Origin: Ignavibacteriales bacterium
GTDB taxonomy: Bacteria > Bacteroidota > Ignavibacteria > Ignavibacteriales > SURF-24
Assembly: GCA_026390815.1 (NCBI GenBank)
Contig: JAPLFH010000006.1
Location: 235,267 to 299,266, forward strand
Reading direction: 5' to 3'
DNA: 64,000 bases
Within the stretch, counting starts at the first letter, position 1; each line of letters starts with the position of its first letter. The position numbers and the translations under genes were made by a program. Below the pieces are notes generated by a model. That model was not told the DNA's origin. It searched no databases and saw only the letters and a program-made list of their open reading frames with translations. Shown here piece after piece: positions 46,740 to 54,739 of this stretch.

Positions 46740-46890
46740 TTGTCGTTGCTATCTAGCGAAGCAATCTCATATTATTTTATTATATAAATCATTCCATTCA
46801 GGATTCATATTAATTATTAATTTCTTCTTTCGTGAACCTGCTTTTACCTGTTTCTCTCTTTTAATCGCTTCGTTCCTCGCAATGACAATA
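46740..46890. repeat. Two degenerate REP-like repeats in inverted orientation
   Basis: Left unit (about 46740-46771) contains TGTCGTTGC and GCGAAGCAATCTCAT. Right unit (about 46861-46890), read on the minus strand, is TTGTCATTGCGAGGAACGAA-GCG. Both look like one widespread intergenic repeat, about 90 bases apart, between the prpD remnant and the aconitase gene. Confidence 0.55.
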
Positions 46891-46899
46891 TGAGGTATA

Positions 46900-48909
46900 C
46901 TACAAATTCTTCTTTACCCACTCTTCCAATCCGCCATCCACAATTAATTCTTGAGCGGCTTCACCTACTGGACTCATCAAATATTTTTTACTATCTGTTT
47001 CCATAATGGAATTCTTAAAATCGATTTTGGCAAACAGCTTTGTAGTGATGGTTAATTTATCTTTACCGTATTTCTTTTTAAGATCGTTTACAAGTTCCGG
47101 CACTTCTATGCAAAGGAAGCCGTTATTCAGCGCATTGCGTTTATATGTTTCATTAAATGAACCGGCTATAACCAAACTAATTCCTTTGTACTTCAATGCT
47201 GTTGCAGCCTGCTCGCGTGAACTGCCTGTTCCAAAATTAAATCCACCCACAAGTATATCACCTGATTTTGCAAGTTTAACAAATTCTGGATCGTAATTTT
47301 CCATAACAACTTCCGCTTGCTGCTGGGGAGTGAAGTCATCTATGTAAGTGTACTTGCCAGGATAAATTCCATCTGTATTCAAATTATCCTGATGACAGAA
47401 AATTATTTCACCTTCAATAACTTCAGGAAAACCATTTATTATTTTTACAGATGAAGTTTGAGAAATATGTTTTTCGTTTTCAATAATGCTTCCGATGAGT
47501 TCAGTTGATTTGGAGTTCCAATCAAAATCAATTTTGCCGGCAACAGCAGATGCCGCAACAATTGCAGGAGATGCTAAATATGCAAATGCGTTTGGTGAAC
47601 CCATCCTGCCTTTAAAGTTTCTGTTGGTAGCAGAAATACCTACTTCACAATCTTCAAGTAATCCAGTACCTAATCCAATGCAAGGACCGCATCCAGATGG
47701 AAGGGGAATAGCACCAGCATCAAGTAATGTTTGCCAGTCACCACGTTTTTCACTTTCGGCTTGCACTTCACTGGAAGCTGCCGCTAAATAAAAACTAACT
47801 CCATCAGCAACTTTCTTTCCTTTAATTATTTCTGCTGCTTCTGCAAGATCATCAACCCGGCTATTAACGCAGGAAACTAAATAAGCTTTATTAATTTTAA
47901 CTTCTTTTTCTTTAAATGATTGAATTGAATTCATCACCTTTACAGTATTAGGACCCGAAACATATGGTTGAACAGAAGATAAATCCAAACTGATTGTCTT
48001 TGCATAGTACGCATCTGCATCTGCTTGCAAATTTTCTTTTATTAATTCTTCAATTCTATTTTTATTTATTCTTGGGTGAATTACATCAGTGTTATCCCTT
48101 CCCACACTTCCATCAACATCTGAATTAACACCCTCCAAACCGCGTCTGGAGATGAACTCAGCACGTTTCTTTAACCAGGTAATTGTTGTTTCATCAATAG
48201 GGAAAACGCCGGCAAGTGCACCCCATTCTGTCGTCATATTCGCTATTGCTAATCTTTCATCAATCGAAAGATATTTAACGCCTTCTCCAACAAATTCAAT
48301 TGCGTGGTTCAATACTTCATCGTGGTTAAAGAAACCGCATAACGCGATTATTACATCTTTGCCTGTTACTCCTTTTTGGAGTTTGCCTTTCAATATAACT
48401 TTTGCAATTGGCGGAACCTGCCACCAGGTTCTTCCTGTAGCCCATATTGCCGCAGCATCAGTTCTAACTATTGGAGTTCCTAAACATCCTAACCCACCAT
48501 ACATATTTGAATGGCTGTCTGAGGCTACTGCCATTGTACCGGGAAACGCATATCCTTCTTCACACATAATCTGATGACCAATTCCACGACCAGCAGGATA
48601 GAAATCTGCTCCCATTTTTTTTGAGAATTCTTCAATCTTTTTATATTTCTCTAAATTCTTTTCAGATTTGTCCTGAACATTATGATCTAAAGTGTGAACA
48701 ACCTGACGAGGATTAGCTAATTTAGTGGCACCAATACTTTTGCCGTAGGCATGGAGTCCCATAAATTTTGGAATTACAGCGCCGGTATTATCGTGCGTCA
48801 TTATGTACGCCGGGCGAATTGATAAATAATCACCTGCTTGAACTTTATGGTTTGGATCTACTCCAACAGCAAATTTCTGAGCTATTTTTTCGATTAATGT
48901 TTGACTCAT
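46900..48909 (-). CDS. Aconitase-superfamily hydro-lyase of fungal homoaconitase (Lys4) type
   Basis: 669 residues, swivel domain fused at the C-terminus. Cluster cysteines are C347 (VSCVNSR), C407 and C410 (SGCGPCIG). The text is unlike standard AcnA/AcnB and strongly like fungal homoaconitase: [61 protein letters not shown] and [15 protein letters not shown]. Fungal homoaconitase hydrates homoaconitate; here the neighbours (citrate lyase, PrpD, isocitrate-type dehydrogenase) suggest aconitate to isocitrate. GAGGTA lies upstream of the ATG. The substrate is unproven. Confidence 0.88.
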   Translation of the reverse strand: MSQTLIEKIAQKFAVGVDPNHKVQAGDYLSIRPAYIMTHDNTGAVIPKFMGLHAYGKSIGATKLANPRQVVHTLDHNVQDKSEKNLEKYKKIEEFSKKMGADFYPAGRGIGHQIMCEEGYAFPGTMAVASDSHSNMYGGLGCLGTPIVRTDAAAIWATGRTWWQVPPIAKVILKGKLQKGVTGKDVIIALCGFFNHDEVLNHAIEFVGEGVKYLSIDERLAIANMTTEWGALAGVFPIDETTITWLKKRAEFISRRGLEGVNSDVDGSVGRDNTDVIHPRINKNRIEELIKENLQADADAYYAKTISLDLSSVQPYVSGPNTVKVMNSIQSFKEKEVKINKAYLVSCVNSRVDDLAEAAEIIKGKKVADGVSFYLAAASSEVQAESEKRGDWQTLLDAGAIPLPSGCGPCIGLGTGLLEDCEVGISATNRNFKGRMGSPNAFAYLASPAIVAASAVAGKIDFDWNSKSTELIGSIIENEKHISQTSSVKIINGFPEVIEGEIIFCHQDNLNTDGIYPGKYTYIDDFTPQQQAEVVMENYDPEFVKLAKSGDILVGGFNFGTGSSREQAATALKYKGISLVIAGSFNETYKRNALNNGFLCIEVPELVNDLKKKYGKDKLTITTKLFAKIDFKNSIMETDSKKYLMSPVGEAAQELIVDGGLEEWVKKNL

Positions 48910-48942
48910 TATTTAATACCTCAATATAAAAATTAAGAAGTA

Positions 48943-49014
48943 TGGAACGCTGATGACGCTGATTGAGCGGATCAACACGGATTAAAATCTGCGGAATCCG
49001 TGTCATCCGTGTTC
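48943..49014. repeat. Intergenic repeat with ACACGGATT/AATCCGTGT hairpin
   Basis: Lies between the aconitase and HD genes. Contains an 9-bp inverted repeat (48974-48982 and 48994-49002) and words GCTGATGACGCTGATTGAGC and CATCCGTGTTC typical of a GC-rich intergenic repeat that I know from several bacterial phyla. GC content is clearly above the surroundings. Confidence 0.6.
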
Positions 49015-49020
49015 TATTTT

Positions 49021-49554
49021 TTATGCCTTAAAAGGATCGAACGAAACAAAATCTGCATGATGAACAATTATTGCTTCAACATTTCTATTTGCAAGATCGC
49101 CTTCTTTTGCATGATAGGCGATTATGTGCAGCACTTCTGTTGGCAATCCAAATCTATCTGCTAACGCTACTCCGCTAAATGGATGGCGAAGTAATTTACC
49201 TGCTTTACTTGTTGTCAGCTCATCATTAATTTTATCATATTCAATCAATTTACCAACATCTATTAAAATGGCGCCTGCAATTAAAATATCCATATCAATT
49301 TTTATTTCTTCACCAAAATTCTTCTGCATTATTTTTGCAATTTCAACTGCTAACTGAACACACGTTCTTTTATGAGTCATAAAAGGAATTTTACAATCTT
49401 TAATCAGAAGTGAAAAAGGAATTACCTCCAAATCTTCTGGAGATAAAACACTTTTTTCAATTGCATAAATCCAGCAGTTTAAAACTTTTTCACGAAGCTC
49501 TTCATCTAGAATCCAATTAATTTCGGGCCATATTTTTAAAACTTTTTCTTTCAT
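49021..49554 (-). CDS. HD-domain protein with altered metal motif
   Basis: 177 residues from ATG 49554 (GGAG six bases upstream); a TTG 12 bases earlier is the alternative. HD-fold pattern: MTHKRTCVQLAVEI (first His), then AGAILIDVGKLIEY where the signature His-Asp is Ile-Asp, then HPFSGVALADRFGLPTEVLHIIAYHAKEGD and VHHADFVSFD. Loss of the HD histidine suggests altered metal binding or a non-catalytic ligand-binding role. It lies 12 bases after the isocitrate-dehydrogenase-like gene, inside the tricarboxylate cluster, so a link to that pathway is likely but unexplained. Confidence 0.82.
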   Translation of the reverse strand: MKEKVLKIWPEINWILDEELREKVLNCWIYAIEKSVLSPEDLEVIPFSLLIKDCKIPFMTHKRTCVQLAVEIAKIMQKNFGEEIKIDMDILIAGAILIDVGKLIEYDKINDELTTSKAGKLLRHPFSGVALADRFGLPTEVLHIIAYHAKEGDLANRNVEAIIVHHADFVSFDPFKA

Positions 49555-49566
49555 TTCTAACTCCAA

Positions 49567-50745
49567 TTACATATTTGCAATTATTGCATCTGTCATATCT
49601 TGAGTTGTGCAAGCGCCATGTTTGAATACATCTGGTCCACCTTTTAGCTTCATCATATCGTATGTTTTTACTTTACCTTCTTCAACAACTTTAGCAATGG
49701 CTTTTCTAATTTTATCAGCCTTTTCTTTTTCATTTAAATGATCAAGCATCATACACGCACTTAGTATCATTGCAATTGGATTTACGATTGATGGATTAAG
49801 CTCCTGGTATTTTGGAGCAGAGCCATGCGTTGGTTCGAAAACAGCAACTTCTTCTCCAATGTTTGCACTGCAGGCAAATCCTAATCCTCCTATAAGTCCT
49901 GCAAAGCCATCGCTGATAATATCACCGAACATATTTTCAGCCACAATTACACCATATATTTCCGGGTTCTTTGTCAACCACATCATTTGCGCATCGATGT
50001 TTGTATCCCACAACTGGATTTCCGGATACTCTTTGGCAATTTGTTTACCAATTCTGAACATCATTCCGGAAGTTTCGCGGAGTACATTTGGTTTTTCACA
50101 AATAGTAACATTTTTATAATCAAATTTCTTTGCATGCTCAAACGCGGCTCTTATAATTCTTTCAGATGCTTTTTTAGTTACAATTCTTGTAGATATCGCC
50201 ATCTCTTCACTTGGGATGTGTGAAAATGTTTTCATCTTCGGATTAGTTTCAAAGGCATCACGGACTACTTTCGGCGGATTTGTCCATTCAACACCGGAAT
50301 ATAATCCTTCTGTATTTTGTCTGAAAATTACTGTATTAACAATTGGTTCTTCAATTTTATTTCCTGCTCCGTACCGGATAAAATTAAGAGGATTACCTTT
50401 GAATGACTGGCAGGGACGAATACAAATATCAAGATTAAATTTTTGTCTTAATCCAACTATAGGACTAAAGTAAGTATAACCTTTACCTTGTAATGCAGGA
50501 TTGAGTTCTCTTTCCGCTGCATCTTTGGGTTTGCTGGTAATTGCACCAAATAATCCAATCTTATGTTCAGCTAATAAATCTAATGTTCTTTGTGGAAGAG
50601 CATTACCTTCTTTACACCAAAAATCCCACCCAATATCAGCCTTAACATAATTTGCTTCAAATCCAACTGCTTTTAACATACGAATTGATTCCGGCAATAC
50701 GGTTTTGCCAATTCCATCACCTGGCATCGCAACTATTGTTCTCAT
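49567..50745 (-). CDS. icd: Isocitrate dehydrogenase-like enzyme, probably NADP-dependent
   Basis: 392 residues, beta-decarboxylating dehydrogenase family. MPGDGIGKTVLPE, VGLRQKFNLDICIRP (substrate Arg residues), IFRQNTEGLYSGVEW (Arg and catalytic Tyr), ICEKPNVL (catalytic Lys) and GDIISDGFAGLIGGLG (metal Asp residues) are present. THGSAPKYQ keeps the Lys-Tyr pair that gives NADP preference in E. coli Icd. The Ser of the RSLNVALR motif is kept, but the Asn is Ile (SPIVGLR), a wording reminiscent of homoisocitrate dehydrogenases. First gene of the tricarboxylate cluster. A homoisocitrate role is the main alternative. Confidence 0.88.
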   Translation of the reverse strand: MRTIVAMPGDGIGKTVLPESIRMLKAVGFEANYVKADIGWDFWCKEGNALPQRTLDLLAEHKIGLFGAITSKPKDAAERELNPALQGKGYTYFSPIVGLRQKFNLDICIRPCQSFKGNPLNFIRYGAGNKIEEPIVNTVIFRQNTEGLYSGVEWTNPPKVVRDAFETNPKMKTFSHIPSEEMAISTRIVTKKASERIIRAAFEHAKKFDYKNVTICEKPNVLRETSGMMFRIGKQIAKEYPEIQLWDTNIDAQMMWLTKNPEIYGVIVAENMFGDIISDGFAGLIGGLGFACSANIGEEVAVFEPTHGSAPKYQELNPSIVNPIAMILSACMMLDHLNEKEKADKIRKAIAKVVEEGKVKTYDMMKLKGGPDVFKHGACTTQDMTDAIIANM

Positions 50746-50791
50746 AAATGATTCCTTTTTGTTCAGAATGTTTAATTTTAAGTAGGGATAA

Positions 50792-50818
50792 ATTATATAA
50801 TTCTGTTATGCGAAGCAA
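50792..50818 (-). promoter_or_regulatory. Candidate promoter of the tricarboxylate cluster
   Basis: On the minus strand TTGCTT (50813-50818) and TATAAT (50792-50797) are separated by 15 bases, about 50 bases upstream of the first gene. The spacer is short, so this is tentative. Confidence 0.3.
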
Positions 50819-50848
50819 GATTAGAAAGTACTGGTTTTAATAATTTTA

Positions 50849-52855
50849 TTAGAAAAGGAAATCAAGTTGAAGGTTTATTCTATTATCTAGGTTTCCCTGG
50901 ATTTCAGAATATCCTGATCCTAAAGTTTTTTCATTCGGTTTAGTTGTTTCGGAATATTTAATAGAAATTGTTATCAATTTTTGAAGTTGATATTTGGCAA
51001 GGAAATACCACCTGATTCCAGTACCAAAAAGTACAGGATTTGCTAAAACTCCGTTCAGATCATTTTCATATTCATATAACCGGGAATTGTAAGAATCTGT
51101 TTGAAAATAAATCATCCGTAAATTCAACGAAAATTGTTTGGATGGTTTGTATTTAATATCCTGATAAAACATATAACCATGTTCATTTATTCCAGCATCA
51201 GTTATAAAATAATTTGTGTAATCAAATCTACTTTTCAATTTTATCGCCGATGAAACCTGGTAACCAATTTCTGTCTTTAAACTTTGAATGACACGAGGGT
51301 ATAATTTTTTTTCAGTATTGAAATTTTCAGCTACTTCCTTTTGTTCATTTTTATAGCGAAGGTTTAGTTCGACTTTTTTAATTGGTTTAACTTCATAATC
51401 CAAATAAAATTCAATTCCTTTTGATGGAAGCGGATTATTGTAAGTGGCACCCGGAAACTTAAATTGATCGAAGAAGAAATTAAAGTTGCCTATTTTTGTT
51501 TTAAAATTGATGCCGGTGTAAATTCCAAATTCATTTATTGTTGAACCGGAATTTTCTCCAAAGCCAAACGAGTGAAGCGGAAAATAATCCTGCGGATAAC
51601 TGCGAATGGAAATAACAGTCGTTAATTCGTTAGTTAGTTTTAATTGTACTGTGTTGATTGAAGCTAAAGAATTATTCCATGCTGCTTCACCTGAGAAGAA
51701 AAAATTATCTAGATGGAGTTTGTAATTAAAAGAAAAGCAATTAAAATTGTTACCAAATATATCAAATGGATTGGATGGTTGAAATGGAATATTAAACTCA
51801 GAATGATAAAAAAGTAATCCAGTTGAGAATAAATCCTTCACAGAATAATTTAAATGACAACCATAAAAAAGTTCATTAACAATCTGCTTTTTCGCAATTT
51901 CATTTTCGGTCCGATGGTAACCATCTATAACCAATGAACTGATTTCCATTGAAGATGAATCGATGGAAGCATCCAACTTATTATTAGAATAAAATGTTGT
52001 TAAATTGATATTCGAGTACATAAGATTAAACGCCGCACCTTTAAAGAATTGATTTTCATTTGAACTGAGGTATGGTATAATATTTTTTGTTGATTTAATG
52101 ACAGAAGTAACTGCATTCCCACCTTTCGAAAATCCATAGGGTGAAGACAACGCTAATCCTTCTCCAAACGCAAGATTATAATCACCAACTACTAATCGGC
52201 GGAGAATTCCAAAATCTTTTAAATCAAAATGATAGGCTGTAAAATCAGCCAAACTTCTTTCACCAGCATCTTTTTCAGATAGAAACCCGATTTGAATGTT
52301 TTTATCATATTGCAATTTAAAACGATTATAAGTTTTATAATTTGATCCCGCAAATTTATTTTCGCTAAATCCTTTTCTTGTTTGAATATCTTTGATAATA
52401 CGGGAACGGACGTTCAATTTGAAAGTATTCAATCGATCATAAAACTTTGATGATTGCTTTTCAATTTTTGTTTGTGTTTGTTTTGTCTCAACTGTTAGAA
52501 ATGGAATGGCACTTTCCAAAATTGCCTTATCAAGTTCTTTTATTGTATAAAGCTCAGTGATAGAAAATATATGACCAACTTTTTTTCTATAATCTAAAAT
52601 AGCTTTTGCTGATTGTAAATCTATACCGGGAATTTTAAGCAGGTCATCCAATTCAGCTGAGTTCAGATCAATTGGATTTTCCTTCAACATCTCAAACTCA
52701 TCAAGCAAAGGTGAATCTTCAACATCAATCGTGGATTCTTCAATCAGATTTTCAATTAATTCATCCGATTGATAAGTTGAATCTTCCTGGCAATAAAATG
52801 AACGAGCAGTGATAAAATTCATCACCAGAATTAAAAACAAAAATTTTAATGTCAT
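50849..52855 (-). CDS. Outer membrane protein with N-terminal helix-hairpin-helix domain
   Basis: 668 residues: signal peptide ending SFYCQ, an acidic stretch, then a ComEA-like double HhH (NPIDLNSAELDDLLKIPGIDLQSAKAILDYRKKVG and ELYTIKELDKAIL). The remainder (about 150-668) is made of alternating beta strands ending INLQLDFLF, a large beta-barrel. HhH-barrel proteins of this type are common and uncharacterised in Bacteroidota/Ignavibacteria. The preceding PorV/PorQ-like gene ends 17 bases upstream. Confidence 0.8.
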   Translation of the reverse strand: MTLKFLFLILVMNFITARSFYCQEDSTYQSDELIENLIEESTIDVEDSPLLDEFEMLKENPIDLNSAELDDLLKIPGIDLQSAKAILDYRKKVGHIFSITELYTIKELDKAILESAIPFLTVETKQTQTKIEKQSSKFYDRLNTFKLNVRSRIIKDIQTRKGFSENKFAGSNYKTYNRFKLQYDKNIQIGFLSEKDAGERSLADFTAYHFDLKDFGILRRLVVGDYNLAFGEGLALSSPYGFSKGGNAVTSVIKSTKNIIPYLSSNENQFFKGAAFNLMYSNINLTTFYSNNKLDASIDSSSMEISSLVIDGYHRTENEIAKKQIVNELFYGCHLNYSVKDLFSTGLLFYHSEFNIPFQPSNPFDIFGNNFNCFSFNYKLHLDNFFFSGEAAWNNSLASINTVQLKLTNELTTVISIRSYPQDYFPLHSFGFGENSGSTINEFGIYTGINFKTKIGNFNFFFDQFKFPGATYNNPLPSKGIEFYLDYEVKPIKKVELNLRYKNEQKEVAENFNTEKKLYPRVIQSLKTEIGYQVSSAIKLKSRFDYTNYFITDAGINEHGYMFYQDIKYKPSKQFSLNLRMIYFQTDSYNSRLYEYENDLNGVLANPVLFGTGIRWYFLAKYQLQKLITISIKYSETTKPNEKTLGSGYSEIQGNLDNRINLQLDFLF

Positions 52856-52872
52856 ATAATTAGTAAGAGTTA

Positions 52873-53730
52873 TTATTCAAGACCGAGATGCTTTTTTATT
52901 TTTTCATTTCTCAACTCATCACCGGAAAAGTTTATAATTATTCCAGCCTGGTGTGTTAAACCTAATTCAGCGTGAGTGAAAACCGCATAATCCAGTTGAA
53001 TAAAAGTATAGTTTATTCCAACCCCGGCGGAAAATTTTTCCGGCTCAGTGGAGAATCCTGAACGTAAATAAAAATATTTGATCGGAGAATATTCCAGACC
53101 GAATCGAATTGATAAAGGGAATTCCGATTCTTTTTCTACCGCTGTATTTAATGTTGCATTATCCAAAGGAGAATAGCTGAAACCTGTTTGTAGTACTGTG
53201 GGTATCTGATTTTTTTCATCTCCAAATGTTGCCCTGGTCACATTGTGGAATGCAAATCCCCATTTTAAATTGCTGATTAAATAAATCATACTGCCAAAAT
53301 TTAGAGAAAGAGAATTGGCACTGCCATAGTTTTTTATGGCAATAGTGTGATAATTAATTGTAATACCCGCAAAAAATTTTTCTTCAAATCGATTTGAGTA
53401 ACTCAGGCTGATTTTATTTTGTTTATAAAGATCAAAACCGTAAGTCATTGCTCCCAAACCAAATGATCCATAATCAGTCGGTTCAATGTAAGCGATATAA
53501 CCGTTTGCTAATTCTTTCATACCAAAGGGAGCCGGCGAATAATATATTCCGATTTCTCTCCAGTTCATTTGAGATAAGCCGGCGGGATTTGAAAAATTGG
53601 AAAACACATCATCGCTTTGCGCTACATCTGAATTTGATAACGCAATCTGGCGAGCACCGGGATTTATTTGTGCTATAATACAATGTGCAAAAAGTATTAC
53701 CAAGAGAACTATGCTGAATCTGCCCCTCAT
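52873..53730 (-). CDS. PorV/PorQ-like outer membrane beta-barrel protein
   Basis: 285 residues with signal peptide (ends HCIIAQ) and the start INPGARQIALSNSDVAQSDDVFSNFSNPAGLSQM, the typical FadL/PorV-PorQ opening, followed by regular barrel strands. PorV and PorQ serve the type IX secretion system; this protein is a relative, exact paralogue unclear. Coupled with the HhH-barrel gene; divergent from the DUF4835 gene. Confidence 0.8.
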   Translation of the reverse strand: MRGRFSIVLLVILFAHCIIAQINPGARQIALSNSDVAQSDDVFSNFSNPAGLSQMNWREIGIYYSPAPFGMKELANGYIAYIEPTDYGSFGLGAMTYGFDLYKQNKISLSYSNRFEEKFFAGITINYHTIAIKNYGSANSLSLNFGSMIYLISNLKWGFAFHNVTRATFGDEKNQIPTVLQTGFSYSPLDNATLNTAVEKESEFPLSIRFGLEYSPIKYFYLRSGFSTEPEKFSAGVGINYTFIQLDYAVFTHAELGLTHQAGIIINFSGDELRNEKIKKHLGLE

Positions 53731-53808
53731 AATAGATTCTTTATTAGTGTGGAATAATAATATTCAAATTTATATATTAAATCAACCTTTTTTGGAGATA
53801 TTATCTAA

Positions 53809-54690
53809 ATGAAGAAATTTATTCTCGCTTTCCTTTTTTTACCGGGTTTTTTAATTTCACAGGAATTAGATGCCACTGTAACTACAAATGTTGAAAAATT
53901 ATCTATTGGTTCAAAAGACAGAATCATAAATTTTTCAGAAGATATTCAAAACTATCTTAACAACACTCGGTTTTCTGGGGATGCATGGAATTTTGACAAA
54001 ATTAAATGTTCGTTTAATATTTTCTTTTCCGGTTCCAGCGATGAAACTCATTATTCAGCACAAATTAATATTACAAGTTTGCGCCCGGTTGAGAAAAGTG
54101 GCAGCCCAACAATTATGTTGAATGTCATCGATAATACCTGGGAGTTTCAGTATCAATCCGGACAATCGATGTATTTTAGTCCGGACTACGATCCGCTAAC
54201 CGACTTTTTAGATTATTATGCTTTCCTGATTATTGGATTGAATGAGGATTCCTTTACTGAATTAGGTGGCTCTCAATATTTTACACAAGCTTACAATCAA
54301 GCTGTGTTTGATGCAAGTTATTCTTCATCTGCTGGATGGGAAACAAAAGGCAATTCCTATAACCGCCGTGGGTTGATTGAGGATTTGGTAAGCGAAAAAT
54401 ACAGACCGTTTAGAGAAGATTGTTTTAATTATCATTACAATGGATTAGATATTTTTACTACAAAAAAAGAAGAAGCGGTTCAGAATATTGTTAAACTTAT
54501 TAAAAATCTAGAAACTCTTAAAGCTAAAGTTGATATCGGTGGTGTGCTTATAAAAACATTTTTTGACGCAAAGAGTAGTGAAATTGTAAATTATTTAAAA
54601 GATTATCCTGATAAAATGATTTTTAAATCACTAAAGAAAATAGACCCTCCACATACACAAAAGTATGATGAAGCAATGCTAAACGAATGA
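53809..54690 (+). CDS. DUF4835 family protein (PorD-like)
   Basis: 293 residues with signal peptide (ends FLISQ). The mature start ELDATVTTNVEKLS, followed by INFSEDIQNYLNNTRFSGD, ITSLRPVEKSGSPTIMLNVIDNTWEFQYQ and DPLTDFLDYYAFLIIGLNEDSF, matches DUF4835. PorD of Porphyromonas, implicated in type IX secretion, belongs here. Divergent from the PorV/PorQ-like gene, which supports an envelope or secretion role. Confidence 0.85.
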   Translation: MKKFILAFLFLPGFLISQELDATVTTNVEKLSIGSKDRIINFSEDIQNYLNNTRFSGDAWNFDKIKCSFNIFFSGSSDETHYSAQINITSLRPVEKSGSPTIMLNVIDNTWEFQYQSGQSMYFSPDYDPLTDFLDYYAFLIIGLNEDSFTELGGSQYFTQAYNQAVFDASYSSSAGWETKGNSYNRRGLIEDLVSEKYRPFREDCFNYHYNGLDIFTTKKEEAVQNIVKLIKNLETLKAKVDIGGVLIKTFFDAKSSEIVNYLKDYPDKMIFKSLKKIDPPHTQKYDEAMLNE

Positions 54691-54739
54691 TTGCAGATTG
54701 AGGATTTCGGAATGCAGATTGAGAATTGTGGGAAGGGAA

